Made by a program: the position numbers and the translations under genes
Assembly (NCBI RefSeq): GCF_008369105.1
Contig: NZ_VINQ01000001.1
Location: forward strand, 434,001-498,000
Origin: Aquicoccus porphyridii
GTDB taxonomy: Bacteria; Pseudomonadota; Alphaproteobacteria; Rhodobacterales; Rhodobacteraceae
Reading direction: 5' to 3'
Length of the DNA: 64,000 nt
Notes under the pieces: model-generated
What the model was told of the DNA's origin: nothing
Database searches by the model: none
The model's input: only the letters and a program-made list of their open reading frames with translations
Shown: positions 51,926 through 62,504 of the stretch, piece by piece
Numbering within the stretch: the stretch's first letter is position 1
How the letters are laid out: each line of letters opens with the position of its first letter

Positions 51926-52495
51926 TCAGACCTGCATGATTTCGCCCTGCTTGTTCTCGAGCGCCTCGTCCACCGCCTTGATGAAGCGGTCGGTCATCTC
52001 CTGAACCTCGGTTTCCCAGAATTTCTGGTCATCCTCGCTCAACTGGCCGTCGGCCTTGGCTTTCTTGATCTGGTCCATCCCGTCGCGGCGCACGTTGCGA
52101 ACGGCCACCCGCGCATGTTCGGCATATTGCGCCGCCACCCGCGTGAGATCGCGCCGCCGTTCCTCGTTGAGTTCGGGAATGGGCAGCATGATGATCGTGC
52201 CGTTGGTCTGCGGGTTGATCCCCAGCCCCGAATTCATGATCGCCTTTTCCACCGCCCGCACCAGCGACTTGTCCCAGACATTGATCGTCACCATCCGCGG
52301 CTCGGGCACGTTCACCGTGCCGACCTGGTTGATCGGCGTCTGCTGACCATAGGCCTCGACCGTCACCGGCTCCAGCATCGCGGCACTGGCCCGTCCGGTG
52401 CGCAGGCTTGCGAATTCCGTGCGCAGCGACCCCATCGCCCCTTGCATCCGACGTTCCAGATCGTCGGTGTCCAACATGAATTCCTCGTCGGCCAT
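51926..52495 (-). CDS. frr: Ribosome recycling factor
   Basis: Splits post-termination ribosomes with EF-G. 189 residues, two-domain fold: [45 protein letters not shown] and [20 protein letters not shown]. Standard length. 40 bases before uppS. Confidence 0.97.
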   Translation of the reverse strand: MADEEFMLDTDDLERRMQGAMGSLRTEFASLRTGRASAAMLEPVTVEAYGQQTPINQVGTVNVPEPRMVTINVWDKSLVRAVEKAIMNSGLGINPQTNGTIIMLPIPELNEERRRDLTRVAAQYAEHARVAVRNVRRDGMDQIKKAKADGQLSEDDQKFWETEVQEMTDRFIKAVDEALENKQGEIMQV

Positions 52496-52600
52496 CTGCT
52501 CTTCACTCCCCTTGCGGGCTATCCGTGTCCCACTTGCTATATCTCCTGCGCGCGGGGTTTGTATAGACCAACCCGCGCCGCGCTCCAACCGCTCCGGCGC

Positions 52601-53335
52601 TCAGCCGCCGACCGTGGTAAAGGTGCCCTGACCGGCCAGAATGCCACTGAATCCGCCCGGCTCGTCGAGCGAAAAGACGATGATCGGCAGGTTGTTGTCA
52701 CGCGCCAGCGCGATCGCGCTCGCATCCATGACCTTGAGGTTGCGCGCCAGTACCTCGTCGAACGACACCTTGTCATAGCGCTTGGCGTCCTCATGCACGC
52801 GCGGGTCCTTGTCATAGACCCCGTCGACCCCGTTCTTGCCCATGATGATCGCCTCGCAGGCCATTTCATTGGCCCTGAGCGCGGCGGCGGTGTCAGTGGT
52901 GAAATAGGGGTTGCCGGTCCCGGCGGCGAAAATGCAGACCCGCTTCTTCTCAAGGTGGCGCACCGCGCGGCGGCGGATGTATGGCTCGGCCACCTCGTCC
53001 ATGCGGATCGCGGTGATCACCCGGCAGAAGACGCCATGCGCCTCCAGCGCCGATTGCATCGCCAGCGCGTTCATCACCGTGGCCAGCATGCCCATGTAAT
53101 CGGCGGTGGTGCGCTCCATCCCCTGCGCGCTGCCCTGAAGCCCGCGAAAGATGTTGCCGCCGCCGATCACCATGCAGATCTCGACCCCCATGTCATGCAC
53201 CGCCCTCACCTCTTCGGCGATTCGGCTCACCGTCGGCGGGTGCAGCCCATAGCCCTGATCCCCCATCAGCGCCTCGCCCGAGATCTTGAGAAGGACACGG
53301 TTGAAGCGGGTTTGCGGGGTATCGGCCTTGTCCAT
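52601..53335 (-). CDS. pyrH: Uridylate kinase (UMP kinase)
   Basis: Phosphorylates UMP to UDP; essential for pyrimidine nucleotides and so for UDP-sugars used by lpx genes. 244 residues, amino-acid-kinase fold: [52 protein letters not shown] and [23 protein letters not shown] 53335 with AAAGGAGC upstream. First gene of the envelope run; tsf and rpsB, its common neighbours, are not next to it here. Confidence 0.97.
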   Translation of the reverse strand: MDKADTPQTRFNRVLLKISGEALMGDQGYGLHPPTVSRIAEEVRAVHDMGVEICMVIGGGNIFRGLQGSAQGMERTTADYMGMLATVMNALAMQSALEAHGVFCRVITAIRMDEVAEPYIRRRAVRHLEKKRVCIFAAGTGNPYFTTDTAAALRANEMACEAIIMGKNGVDGVYDKDPRVHEDAKRYDKVSFDEVLARNLKVMDASAIALARDNNLPIIVFSLDEPGGFSGILAGQGTFTTVGG

Positions 53336-53451
53336 GGGGGCTCCTTTGGGGCAATCCTGTTCTGGCGCGCAAAATACGGGTTTCCACCGGTGTTGCAATC
53401 GGTGAACGCCCTCCGCTATCCATTTCGATCCATCCGCAAGGCAAAGCTCCC

Positions 53452-54348
53452 ATGATCGCGCCCACCAGAACCCTTGACGATATCCTTGACGACCTCCTGC
53501 CGGACCGGCCCGTTGTCATCGCCGGCCCCACCGCCAGCGGCAAATCCGCCCTCGCGCTCGCCATCGCCGAGACGCAGGGCGGCACCATCGTCAATGCCGA
53601 TGCGCTTCAGGTCTTTGCCAACTGGCGGGTGCTGACCGCGCGCCCCTCCGACGACGACCTTGCCCGCGCCCCGCACGCGCTTTACGGCCATGTGCCGGGC
53701 GATGCCGAATATTCGGTCGGCCACTGGCTGCGCGAGGCCGCCCCCCTGCTTGAGACCACTCGCCCGATCATCGTGGGTGGCACCGGGCTCTACTTCACCG
53801 CCCTGACCGAAGGGTTGGCCGAGATCCCCGCCACCCCCCCCGCGATCCGGGCCGAGGCCGACGCGCGCATGGCGGCCAGGGGCCGCGAGACGCTGCTGGC
53901 CGAACTCGACCCCGCGACCGCCGCCCGCATCGACACGCTCAACCCGATGCGGGTGCAACGTGCATGGGAAGTGCAGCACAGCACCGGGCGCGGGCTGGCC
54001 GCGTGGCAGGATGACACCCCACCCCCGCTCCTGCCGCTGGCCCGCACCTGCGCGCTTTTGATCGACGCGCCCAAGGACTGGCTCACCCCACGGATCGAAA
54101 CCCGCTTCGACCGGATGCTGGATGCGGGTGCGCTGGACGAGGCGCGCGCCAACCTCACAACCTGGGACGCCGCCCGCCCCTCGTCCCGCGCCATCGGCGC
54201 ACCCGAACTGATCGCCCATCTGCGCGACGAGATGACACTCGACGAGGCCCGCACCGCCGCCATCATCGCCACCCGTCAATATGCCAAGCGTCAGCGCACA
54301 TGGTTCCGCGCGCGAATGCGCGGCTGGCGGCATGTTCCCGCCGTCTGA
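53452..54348 (+). CDS. miaA: tRNA dimethylallyltransferase
   Basis: Adds a dimethylallyl group to A37 of tRNAs that read codons starting with U. 298 residues: Walker [12 protein letters not shown] at about residue 25, [37 protein letters not shown] and the C-terminal [19 protein letters not shown]. Divergent from pyrH with a 116-base gap. Confidence 0.96.
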   Translation: MIAPTRTLDDILDDLLPDRPVVIAGPTASGKSALALAIAETQGGTIVNADALQVFANWRVLTARPSDDDLARAPHALYGHVPGDAEYSVGHWLREAAPLLETTRPIIVGGTGLYFTALTEGLAEIPATPPAIRAEADARMAARGRETLLAELDPATAARIDTLNPMRVQRAWEVQHSTGRGLAAWQDDTPPPLLPLARTCALLIDAPKDWLTPRIETRFDRMLDAGALDEARANLTTWDAARPSSRAIGAPELIAHLRDEMTLDEARTAAIIATRQYAKRQRTWFRARMRGWRHVPAV

Positions 54349-54407
54349 ACCACTCGCCACGGCAAGCCCGTGGCGCAACCGCCCACAAGTCGTTACCCCT
54401 TGGAGTC

Positions 54408-55271
54408 ATGCGTTACCAACCCATCATCCACCATCCACCCGCCTCGAAAGACCCGGAAATGACACAGGACGCACCCCGCATCGACACGCTCGCCACTCTC
54501 TCGGGCAAGGCGCCGTGGCGGCTCGGGCTTCAGCACAGCCGCGATACCCACCTGCTGATCTGGATCACCCGTGGACAGGGCCGCGCCATCGTCGCCGGTC
54601 AGCGCAAGGGGATGGGCATCAACAACATGCTTTTCATCCCCGCCGGAACGCTGTTTTCCGTCGATCCCGGGCCACAGGGGTTCGGGCTTGCCATGGTGGT
54701 GCCGCCCGGTGCCGGGATTCCGCTGCCCGAGGGCAATCACCACCTGCGCATCCGCGACGTTCACGCCCAGCAGGAGCTGACCGCGCTGGTCGAAGCGATG
54801 CAACGCGAACAATCCGGCAGCCGCGATTTTCACGCCGCGGCAGCCCGCGCCCACGCGACGCTGATCGCGATCTGGCTCAAGCGCGCGCTTCTCGCCGCGC
54901 CCGGCCCCGCCGAGACCAGCGCCGAGGCGCGTATCGCCACCGCCTTCACCGACCTCGTGGCCCGCGAGTTCCACAGCGGCCAGTCGACGGCCACCTATGC
55001 CGAGAAACTGGGCATCACGCCCAGCCATCTCGCCCGCTGCCTCAACACCACCGCCGGGATGAGCGCCGCCGCGATCCTGACCGAATGCAGCCTGCATGCC
55101 GCCCGCAGCCTCTTGTGCGACACCGACCATCCTGTCGGCCGCATCTCTGAATATCTGGGCTTTGGCAGTGCGGCCTATTTCACCCGCTTCATGCAACAAC
55201 ATACCGGCAAGACACCGTCCGGCCTGCGCGACGCAGAGGCCTCCGGCGCCGGGGCGGTCTCCCACACCTGA
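54408..55271 (+). CDS. AraC-family transcriptional regulator
   Basis: About 287 residues: an N-terminal cupin-like sensing domain (LLIWITRGQGRAIVAG, GMGINNMLFIPAGTLFSVDP) and two C-terminal helix-turn-helix motifs (YAEKLGITPSHLARCLNTT; VGRISEYLGFGSAAYFTRF), ending HTGKTPSGLRDA. Start is uncertain: ATG 54408 (GGAG very close) or 54459. It lies upstream of the peptide-type ABC transporter genes on the same strand and may control them or respond to a small ligand; this is inference. Confidence 0.85.
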   Translation: MRYQPIIHHPPASKDPEMTQDAPRIDTLATLSGKAPWRLGLQHSRDTHLLIWITRGQGRAIVAGQRKGMGINNMLFIPAGTLFSVDPGPQGFGLAMVVPPGAGIPLPEGNHHLRIRDVHAQQELTALVEAMQREQSGSRDFHAAAARAHATLIAIWLKRALLAAPGPAETSAEARIATAFTDLVAREFHSGQSTATYAEKLGITPSHLARCLNTTAGMSAAAILTECSLHAARSLLCDTDHPVGRISEYLGFGSAAYFTRFMQQHTGKTPSGLRDAEASGAGAVSHT

Positions 55272-55587
55272 CCCACCCTCGGGCGCGCCGCGCCGCCTCC
55301 GCCGCCGCCCCGAACCCGGAGGGCCGGATGCATCCCCGGCACGAGCGCCGCCCGGAACGCATGGAAAATTCCACCGTGACATGACCTTGCCATGTTGGGC
55401 GGTGTCGCTTTTTCGACAGTCGGATGTCGTTTTTTTTACAGGAAATGACGATCGTGGCGATTGACGCCGGGGGCGGAAACATGCGCAAATAGTTTTGCAA
55501 AGAGGGGGAGAATGCCACCGGGGCCCAATACACCTCGGGGATATAGCGACCCGATCAATTAATAATGAACGTCATAGGGAGAACAAC
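55272..55587. other. 316-base gene-free region upstream of the ABC transporter
   Basis: No gene is seen. It contains an intrinsic terminator for the AraC gene (55414-55437) and, beyond it, the leader of the binding-protein gene with AGGGAG before the ATG at 55588. No clear -35/-10 pair was found by eye. The first 100 bases are a GC-rich stretch of low complexity. Confidence 0.6.
55414..55437 (+). terminator. Intrinsic terminator of the AraC-family gene
   Basis: CGACA and TGTCG pair across a six-base loop and are followed directly by eight T residues. The stem is short, so strength is uncertain. Confidence 0.6.
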
Positions 55588-57252
55588 ATGACCCAGACCA
55601 TCAACGGAAAACCGGTTCACAAGACCGCGTGGACCTATGTCAAGGACTTCAAGGCCGGCAAACTCAGCCGCCGCGAATTCCTCGCCCGGACCACCGCACT
55701 CGGCGTGACCGCGACGGCGGCCTATACGATGGGCGGCCTCGCCCAACCGGCTCGCGCGCAGGCCGATATCCAGCAGGGCGGCACACTGCGCATTCAGCAG
55801 TCGGTCAAGGGCATGAAGGACCCCCGCGCCTATGACTGGTCCGAGATCGGCAACCAGTCGCGCGGCTTTCTCGAGTATCTCGTCGAATACAACGCCGACG
55901 GCACATTCCGTCCCATGCTTCTCGAAAGCTGGGAGGTCAACGACACCGCGACCCAATACATCCTCAATGTCCGACAGGGCGCGAAATGGAACAACGGCGA
56001 CGATTTCACCGCCGAGGACGTGGCCCGCAACATCGCCGGCTGGTGCGACAAGTCGATCGAGGCCAACTCGATGGCAAGCCGCATGGGCGGCCTCATCGAC
56101 GAGGAATCCGGCAAGGCCCGCGACGGTGCGATCGAAGTGCGCGACAGCCACACCGTGGTGCTCAACCTTTCGTTGCCCGATGTGTCGGTCATTGCCAACA
56201 TGTCCGACTACCCGGCGGCGATCACCCATTCGAGCTATGATGGCGGCGACCCGTTCGCCAACGGCATCGGCACCGGCCCGTTCGCCCCGGTCAGCATCGA
56301 GGTGGGTGTCAAATGCGTTCTCGAACGCGCCGCCGACCACGACTGGTGGGGCACCGAGGTTTATGGCGGACCTTACGTCGACCGGGTCGAATTCATCGAC
56401 TACGGCACCGACCCGTCGGCCTTTATCGCCGCGGCCGAATCCGACGAGGTGGACCTGCTCTACGAAACCGTGGGCGAATTCATCGACGTGATGGACGCCA
56501 TCGGCTGGACCCAGACCGAGACCGTGACCGCCGCGACGCTGGTGTTCCGCGGCAACCAGGAGGCCGAGGTCGACGGCATGAAGCCCTATGCCGACAAGCG
56601 CGTGCGCCAAGCGCTGGCGCTGGCGGTCGACAACAGCTTCCTCCTTGAGTTGGGCTATTCCAACCGTGGCGAGGTGGCCGAGAACCACCATGTCTGCCCG
56701 ATCCACCCGGCCTATGCCGATATCGGTCCGGCACCGCATGACCCGGCCCGCGCCAAGGCCCTGATGGAAGAGGCCGGCATGGCCGATTTCGAGCACGAGC
56801 TGATCACCGTCGATGACGACTGGCAGCGCAACACCGGTGACGCGCTCGCCGCACAATTGCGCGACGCGGGCATCAATGCCAAGCGCACGGTGCTTCCGGG
56901 CAACACGTTCTGGAACAAGTGGACCGAATACCCGTTCAGCGCGACCCAGTGGAACCACCGTCCGCTCGATGTGCAGATCCTGACCCTGGCCTATCGCTCG
57001 GGCGAGGCCTGGAACGAAGCGGCCTATTCCAGCGCCGAGTATGACGCGCTCATCAACGATGCCAACGCCATCGCCGATGCCGATGAACGGCGCGTCGTGG
57101 TCGAGAAGATCGAGCGCCTGCTGCGTGAGGACGGGGTCATCATCCAGCCTTACTGGAGGTCGCTCTACAACCACCACAACGGCAATCTCGTGAACGCCGC
57201 GAAACACCCCTCGCACGAGATCCATCTCTACAAGATCGGCTTCGCGGCCTGA
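55588..57252 (+). CDS. ABC transporter substrate-binding protein, family 5 (peptide/nickel type), Tat-exported
   Basis: 554 residues. The leader has the twin-arginine motif SRREFLA (R28, R29), a hydrophobic stretch and an AQA-D cleavage near residue 59. Mature domains follow the DppA/OppA fold: [57 protein letters not shown] and, at the end, [16 protein letters not shown]. The substrate (peptide, opine or other) cannot be told. First gene of a transporter operon with two permeases and a double ATPase. Confidence 0.92.
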   Translation: MTQTINGKPVHKTAWTYVKDFKAGKLSRREFLARTTALGVTATAAYTMGGLAQPARAQADIQQGGTLRIQQSVKGMKDPRAYDWSEIGNQSRGFLEYLVEYNADGTFRPMLLESWEVNDTATQYILNVRQGAKWNNGDDFTAEDVARNIAGWCDKSIEANSMASRMGGLIDEESGKARDGAIEVRDSHTVVLNLSLPDVSVIANMSDYPAAITHSSYDGGDPFANGIGTGPFAPVSIEVGVKCVLERAADHDWWGTEVYGGPYVDRVEFIDYGTDPSAFIAAAESDEVDLLYETVGEFIDVMDAIGWTQTETVTAATLVFRGNQEAEVDGMKPYADKRVRQALALAVDNSFLLELGYSNRGEVAENHHVCPIHPAYADIGPAPHDPARAKALMEEAGMADFEHELITVDDDWQRNTGDALAAQLRDAGINAKRTVLPGNTFWNKWTEYPFSATQWNHRPLDVQILTLAYRSGEAWNEAAYSSAEYDALINDANAIADADERRVVVEKIERLLREDGVIIQPYWRSLYNHHNGNLVNAAKHPSHEIHLYKIGFAA

Positions 57253-57362
57253 TCGCCGCGCGGCAATGAACAACAGGCGGGCGCAGCCGATGCGCCCGCC
57301 TTACGAAGCCGGAACAAAACCGGCACAGGGGCGAACGACCCCGAAACAACTGGGAGATACCG

Positions 57363-58448
57363 ATGGGGCTTTTCATTCTCCGGCGGGTCCTGACGATGGT
57401 GCTGACGGCACTCTGTCTGACCTTTGTCGTCTTTTTCCTGACCAATCTTTACCCGAACCTCGAAAAACTGGCCAAGACCGAAGGCAACATGCGCATGACC
57501 GATGCGCAGGTCGAAAGCTGGCTTGATACCAACGGTTACCTGCAACCGATGCCCCTGAAATACATCCAGTGGCTGGGCATCGCACCGGGCTTTGTCAACA
57601 CCACCGAGGACGGCGCGGTCATCGGCCACTGCATCCAGCCCGATATCGACCCGGCCAAGGCGCCCCGCTTTTGCGGCGTGCTCCAGGGCGATTGGGGCCA
57701 ATCCACGGTATTCAAGGACTCGGTGACCAATATCATCACCACCCGCCTCGGCCTCACCGCCAAGCTCATGCTCTGGGTCATGCTGCTGATGGTGCCCTCG
57801 GCGCTCCTGATCGGCGTGCTGGCGGGCATGCGCGAAGGCTCGCGCACCGACCGCACCCTCTCGACCTTCGCGATCTCCACCACCGCCACCCCCGAATATG
57901 TCTCGGGGGTGATTTTCATCGCGCTTCTCGCGTCATCGCGATACGGTCTCTCGCCACTCCTGGCCGAATGGGGGCTGATCGACGGCGGGACGCTGTTCAA
58001 GGGCACCGCCACCAGTGCCATGGAAAGCGCCAATTTCGAGAATTTCTTCCTGCCGGTGCTGACCATCGCGCTTTACGGCATGGGCTATATCGCCCGCATG
58101 ACCCGCGCCTCGATGGCCGAGGTCATGACCGCGCAATATATCCGCACTGCCCGGCTCAAGGGCGTGGTGTTCCGCAACATCGTGATGAAACACGCGCTCA
58201 GGAACGCGCTCATCGCGCCCTTCACCGTCATTATGCTGCAAATCCCGTGGCTCCTGAATGGCGTGGTCATTGTCGAAACCCTGTTCAACTACAAGGGCTT
58301 TGGCTGGACGCTGGTGCAAGCCGCCAGCAATAACGACATCGAACTGCTTCTCGCGGTTTCGGTCGTCTCGGTGATCGTGGTTCTGGTCACACAGCTGATT
58401 TCCGATATCGGCTATGTGTTCCTCAATCCACGCATCCGCATGTCATAA
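57363..58448 (+). CDS. ABC transporter permease, DppB type
   Basis: 361 residues with about six membrane helices. The N-terminus has LFILRRVLTMVLTALCLTFV as in DppB/OppB permeases, and the EAA-like coupling region is YIRTARLKGVVFRNIVMKHALRNAL. A large periplasmic part lies between helices 1 and 2 (residues ~40-120). Follows the binding protein by 110 bases and precedes permease 2 by 15 bases. Confidence 0.92.
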   Translation: MGLFILRRVLTMVLTALCLTFVVFFLTNLYPNLEKLAKTEGNMRMTDAQVESWLDTNGYLQPMPLKYIQWLGIAPGFVNTTEDGAVIGHCIQPDIDPAKAPRFCGVLQGDWGQSTVFKDSVTNIITTRLGLTAKLMLWVMLLMVPSALLIGVLAGMREGSRTDRTLSTFAISTTATPEYVSGVIFIALLASSRYGLSPLLAEWGLIDGGTLFKGTATSAMESANFENFFLPVLTIALYGMGYIARMTRASMAEVMTAQYIRTARLKGVVFRNIVMKHALRNALIAPFTVIMLQIPWLLNGVVIVETLFNYKGFGWTLVQAASNNDIELLLAVSVVSVIVVLVTQLISDIGYVFLNPRIRMS

Positions 58449-58463
58449 AGAAGGAGCCGAGAC

Positions 58464-60161
58464 ATGGAACCGCTTACCTGGTTTGGCGCCTACGGCAGCT
58501 CTTTCGCCCCGCTGCTTCTGGTGCTCGTGACACTGGCCATCACCTGCGGGCTCTGCGCCGCGCTGCTGGCCTTCATCGACAACACCCCACGGGCGAGCTT
58601 CTCGGTCTTCAACGGTGTCGCCGTGCTGCTCCTGCTGCTCGTGGGCTTCACCTACGTCTATGGCGGGCTGACCGGGGTTGAAGGGGGCGCCATGCCGCTC
58701 TCGACGCTGGGCTGGATGCTCGCCACGCTGGCCGGACTCGCGATCTTCGCCGCGATGCTGGCGTGGTTTCTGGACAATTTCTTCGACAACCCCGCCGCCT
58801 TCATGGGCACGCTGTTCAAATGGGCCATCTACGGTGTCGGCGCGGTCGTGCTGTTGTGGCTCGTCGTCACGCTGCTCTGGCAGGGGGCGGCGCACAAGGA
58901 ATGGCTCGCCGGCTTTGACGCCGCCGACATGCCCCCGGCCGAGGAAATCGCCCAGCACAAACGCATCTCGCGGCTGGAAAACCTCGGCATCCTGGCCAAT
59001 GTGGTGCTCCGCTTCACCCCGGTCTGGATCACCCTCGTGGTGCTCTATGGCGTGTCGATCCGCTACAAGCGGCGGCTCGGCCTCTATGGCAAGCTGTTTG
59101 ACAGCGTGATCGGCATGATCGGCTTCGGCCTCGTGATGTTCTGGGTGTTCACCGCGCTTTTCGTCGGCGTCTTCGACTTGATCGCCACCCATGCCCCGCT
59201 CGAACAGGCGTCCGGCATGAAAAACAAGCTGCCGGGCACACCGCTCCTGCGCGCGGCACCCGAAGAATTCCCGGTCTACCTGCTGGGTGGCGACAACCTC
59301 GCGCGCGACATCTTCTCGCGCATGGTCTACGGCAGCACGATCGTGATCCAGATCGCCCCGCTGGCGACGCTCTTCGCCTTCATGGTCGGGATCACGCTGG
59401 GGCTTCCCGCGGGCTATTACAGCGGTCGGCTCGACACCGCCCTGTCGTTCCTTGCGAACCTGATCCTCGCCTTCCCGGTGATCCTGCTTTTCTACCTGCT
59501 GGTGACACCCGAGATCGTGCAGACCGGCCTGCCGCAATACATGGCGACGGTGCTCTTCCTCTTTCCACTGGTGTTCATGGGTGTGCTGATCCAGTCGCGC
59601 TTTCGCACCCAGCCGCAGAAGAACATCTTCTGGATGGCCTTGATCCTGATCCCGCTCTTCCTGCTCTACGCGGCGGCGATCAACGATGGCGGCTCAAGCT
59701 CCAAGATCCGGTTCTGGCCGCTCGATTTCTTCGACATTCCCCCGGGGATTCTCGTGGTGTTCGTGGCGGTGGTCTTCGTCAACTCGCCCACCGTCTTCCG
59801 GATCGTGCGCGGCCTCGTGATGGACATCCAGACGCGCGATTACGTGGCCGCCGCCCAGACCCGTGGCGAGCGGCCGTGGTATATCATGCTGTGGGAAATC
59901 CTGCCCAATGCGCGCGGGCCGCTGATTGTCGATTTCTGCCTGCGCATCGGCTACACCACGATCCTTCTGGGCACCTTGGGCTTCTTCGGTCTCGGCCTGC
60001 CGCCCGAAAGCCCCGATTGGGGGACGACGATCAACGAGGGGCGCAAGCTCCTGTCGATCTATCCGCACCCTGCCCTGCCACCCGCCTTCGCGCTTCTGAG
60101 CCTCGTGCTCGGCCTCAATCTTCTGGCCGACGGGCTGCGCGAAGAATCACTGAAGGATTGA
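58464..60161 (+). CDS. ABC transporter permease, DppC type, with long N-terminal extension
   Basis: 565 residues, about twice a normal DppC. The C-terminal half holds the permease core: GGDNLARDIFSRMVYGSTIV, then YVAAAQTRGERPWYIMLWEILPNA (the EAA coupling loop) and GTLGFFGLGLPPESPDWGTTI. The first ~250 residues carry four or five extra hydrophobic segments (for example 15-37, 48-68, 78-96, 114-134) and further membrane segments interrupt the core. Similar long permeases appear in related bacteria. The function of the extension is not known. Confidence 0.88.
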   Translation: MEPLTWFGAYGSSFAPLLLVLVTLAITCGLCAALLAFIDNTPRASFSVFNGVAVLLLLLVGFTYVYGGLTGVEGGAMPLSTLGWMLATLAGLAIFAAMLAWFLDNFFDNPAAFMGTLFKWAIYGVGAVVLLWLVVTLLWQGAAHKEWLAGFDAADMPPAEEIAQHKRISRLENLGILANVVLRFTPVWITLVVLYGVSIRYKRRLGLYGKLFDSVIGMIGFGLVMFWVFTALFVGVFDLIATHAPLEQASGMKNKLPGTPLLRAAPEEFPVYLLGGDNLARDIFSRMVYGSTIVIQIAPLATLFAFMVGITLGLPAGYYSGRLDTALSFLANLILAFPVILLFYLLVTPEIVQTGLPQYMATVLFLFPLVFMGVLIQSRFRTQPQKNIFWMALILIPLFLLYAAAINDGGSSSKIRFWPLDFFDIPPGILVVFVAVVFVNSPTVFRIVRGLVMDIQTRDYVAAAQTRGERPWYIMLWEILPNARGPLIVDFCLRIGYTTILLGTLGFFGLGLPPESPDWGTTINEGRKLLSIYPHPALPPAFALLSLVLGLNLLADGLREESLKD

Positions 60162-60189
60162 ACCCGTGATGAACAAGGCGAACGGCACG

Positions 60190-60296
60190 GTAACGAACGC
60201 CCCTCGGCCAAGGGCGGAATCCGGCGGCAGCCGGAGGACAGCCGGGCGGTGCACGCAGGTCACCCCCCCGATTCGGGCGTGAAAGGAGAAAGTTAA
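60190..60296. repeat. Dispersed intergenic repeat, copy C (degenerate)
   Basis: Shares CAGCCGGGC (60239-60247) and GTCACCCCCCCGATTCGG (60259-60276) with copy B, with altered bases between. A GTAACG stands where the left GTTAACC is expected (60190), and GTTAA (60292-60296) stands at the right-end position (53 bases from CAGCC, 52 in A and B). The GTTAA runs into the ATG of the ATPase gene. Confidence 0.55.
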
Positions 60297-62392
60297 TGCC
60301 GAAAATCCATGATTACGACGGCCCCATCCTCGAGATCGACAAGCTCTCGATTTCCTTCTTCACGCGGCTCCACGAAATCCCCGCGGTGATGGATTTCTCG
60401 GTCAGGGTCACCCCCGGCGAAGCCGTTGGTCTTGTTGGAGAATCCGGTTGCGGCAAGTCGACGGTGGCGCTTGGCGTCATGCGCGATCTGGGCAAGAACG
60501 GCCGCATCGTCGGCGGCTCGGTCAAGTTCAAGGGCCGTGACATGGCCGCGATGACCGACGCCGAGCTGCGCAACCTGCGCGGCAACGAAATTGCCATGAT
60601 TTATCAAGAGCCTATGGCCTCCCTCAACCCCGCCATGCGGATCGGCAAACAATTGATGGAAGTGCCGATGATCCACGAGGATCTGAGCGAACACGAGGCC
60701 TACCAACGCGCCCTCGAAGTCGTCACCGACGTCAAACTCCCCGACCCCGAACGCATCCTGCGCAGCTACCCCCACCAGCTTTCTGGCGGCCAGCAACAGC
60801 GCATCGTGATTGCCATGGCCTTGATGTCAAAGCCTTCCTTGCTGATCCTCGATGAGCCCACGACCGCGCTCGACGTCACAGTCGAGGCCGCGGTAGTCGA
60901 GCTGGTCAAGGATCTGGGCAAGAAATACGGCACCTCGATGCTGTTCATCTCGCACAATCTCGGCCTCGTGCTGGAAACCTGCGACCGGATCTGCGTGATG
61001 TATTCCGGCGAAGCGGTCGAGCGCGGCGATATCGAAACCGTGTTCAACAACATGCAACACCCTTATACCCAAGCCCTTTTCCGCTCGATCCCGCTGCCCG
61101 GCGCAGACAAGAACTCGCGTCCCCTGGTGGCGATTCCGGGCAACTTCCCGCTGCCGCATGAACGCCCCCCGGGCTGCAATTTCGGCCCGCGCTGCGACTA
61201 TTTCCAGGCCGGGCTTTGCGATCAGGGCGACATCACCATGAAGGATGTCGACGGCGACGGGCAGCACGAAACCCGCTGCCTGCGCTTCCGTGACATCGAC
61301 TGGAACGCACCGATCACCCTGGCCGAGACCAAGACCAAGGGCGAGATCGGTCGTGTTGTCCTCAAGATGGACAATCTCAAGAAATATTACGAGGTCGCCG
61401 CCAATGCCCTGTTCGGCGGTGGCGAAAAGCGCGTGGTCAAGGCCAACGAAACGCTCAGCTTCGAGGCCCGCGAAAGCGAAACCCTTGCCATCGTTGGGGA
61501 ATCCGGCTGTGGCAAGTCTACCTTCGCCAAGGTTCTCATGGGGTTGGAGACCGCGACCGATGGCGAGATCCTGCTCGACAACAAGAACATCGAACAGATC
61601 CCGATCGAGAAGCGCGACACCCAGACGGTGGCCGATATCCAGATGGTGTTCCAGAACCCGTTCGACACGCTCAACCCCTCGATGACCGTGGGTAGCCAGA
61701 TCATGCGCGCGCTCGATATCTTCGGCATCGGCAAGAACGATGCGGAACGGCGCACGCGCATGCTCGAACTGCTCGACCTGGTGAAGCTGCCACGTGAATT
61801 CGCCGACCGCATGCCGCGCCAGCTTTCCGGTGGTCAAAAACAGCGCGTCGGCATCGCCCGCGCCTTTGCCGGTGGCGCGCGGATCGTGGTCGCGGACGAG
61901 CCGGTTTCCGCGCTCGACGTGTCGGTTCAGGCCGCCGTGACCGACCTGTTAATGGAAATTCAACGCAACGAGAAGACAACGCTCCTGTTCATTTCGCACG
62001 ACCTTTCGATCGTGCGCTATCTCTCGGATCGGGTCATGGTGATGTATCTCGGACATGTGGTCGAACTGGGCAGCACCGACGAGGTGTTCTCGCCCCCCTA
62101 CCACCCCTATACCGAGGCGTTGCTTTCGGCGGTGCCCATTGCCGACACGCATGTCACAAAAAAACATATTGTTCTTGAAGGTGACATTCCCTCGGCGATG
62201 AATCCGCCCAGCGGATGCCCGTTCCAGACGCGTTGCGGCTGGAAATCGCGGGTTCCGGACGGACTCTGCGAAAAAGAGGTGCCCCCGGTGCGCCAACTCA
62301 AACCCGGCCATCAGATCAAGTGTCACCTCTCGGATGAAGAGCTTGCGACGATGGAGCCGGTCATCAAGCTCGGACAAGAGGCGGCCGAGTAA
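60296..62392 (+). CDS. ABC transporter ATPase with two fused nucleotide-binding domains (DppD-DppF type)
   Basis: 698 residues with two complete ATP-binding domains: Walker A GESGCGKST at residues 48-56 and about 402, signature LSGGQQQR (~165) and LSGGQKQR (~513), and Walker B DEPTTALD/DEPVSALD. Each ends with an oligopeptide-transporter C-terminal domain with Cys residues (CNFGPRCDYFQAGLC; CPFQTRCGWKSRVPDGLC). The two-in-one layout serves peptide-type importers. Start ATG 60296, with GGAG upstream, coincides with the right end of repeat C. Confidence 0.95.
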   Translation: MPKIHDYDGPILEIDKLSISFFTRLHEIPAVMDFSVRVTPGEAVGLVGESGCGKSTVALGVMRDLGKNGRIVGGSVKFKGRDMAAMTDAELRNLRGNEIAMIYQEPMASLNPAMRIGKQLMEVPMIHEDLSEHEAYQRALEVVTDVKLPDPERILRSYPHQLSGGQQQRIVIAMALMSKPSLLILDEPTTALDVTVEAAVVELVKDLGKKYGTSMLFISHNLGLVLETCDRICVMYSGEAVERGDIETVFNNMQHPYTQALFRSIPLPGADKNSRPLVAIPGNFPLPHERPPGCNFGPRCDYFQAGLCDQGDITMKDVDGDGQHETRCLRFRDIDWNAPITLAETKTKGEIGRVVLKMDNLKKYYEVAANALFGGGEKRVVKANETLSFEARESETLAIVGESGCGKSTFAKVLMGLETATDGEILLDNKNIEQIPIEKRDTQTVADIQMVFQNPFDTLNPSMTVGSQIMRALDIFGIGKNDAERRTRMLELLDLVKLPREFADRMPRQLSGGQKQRVGIARAFAGGARIVVADEPVSALDVSVQAAVTDLLMEIQRNEKTTLLFISHDLSIVRYLSDRVMVMYLGHVVELGSTDEVFSPPYHPYTEALLSAVPIADTHVTKKHIVLEGDIPSAMNPPSGCPFQTRCGWKSRVPDGLCEKEVPPVRQLKPGHQIKCHLSDEELATMEPVIKLGQEAAE

Positions 62393-62504
62393 GCGTTCGG
62401 CCAGAATTGAACGTGGGCCGCGCTTTTGCGCACGTTCTTTTTCGCTTGATAGTTGCAAACGCAACCATCAAACCGGAGATCAGCCAAGCAAAAGGACGCT
62501 CAAC

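Noticed and set aside
55555-57273. 572-codon minus-strand open frame opposite the ABC binding protein
   Set aside because: Antisense of a clearly coding gene with a Tat signal; no family recognised in the shadow.
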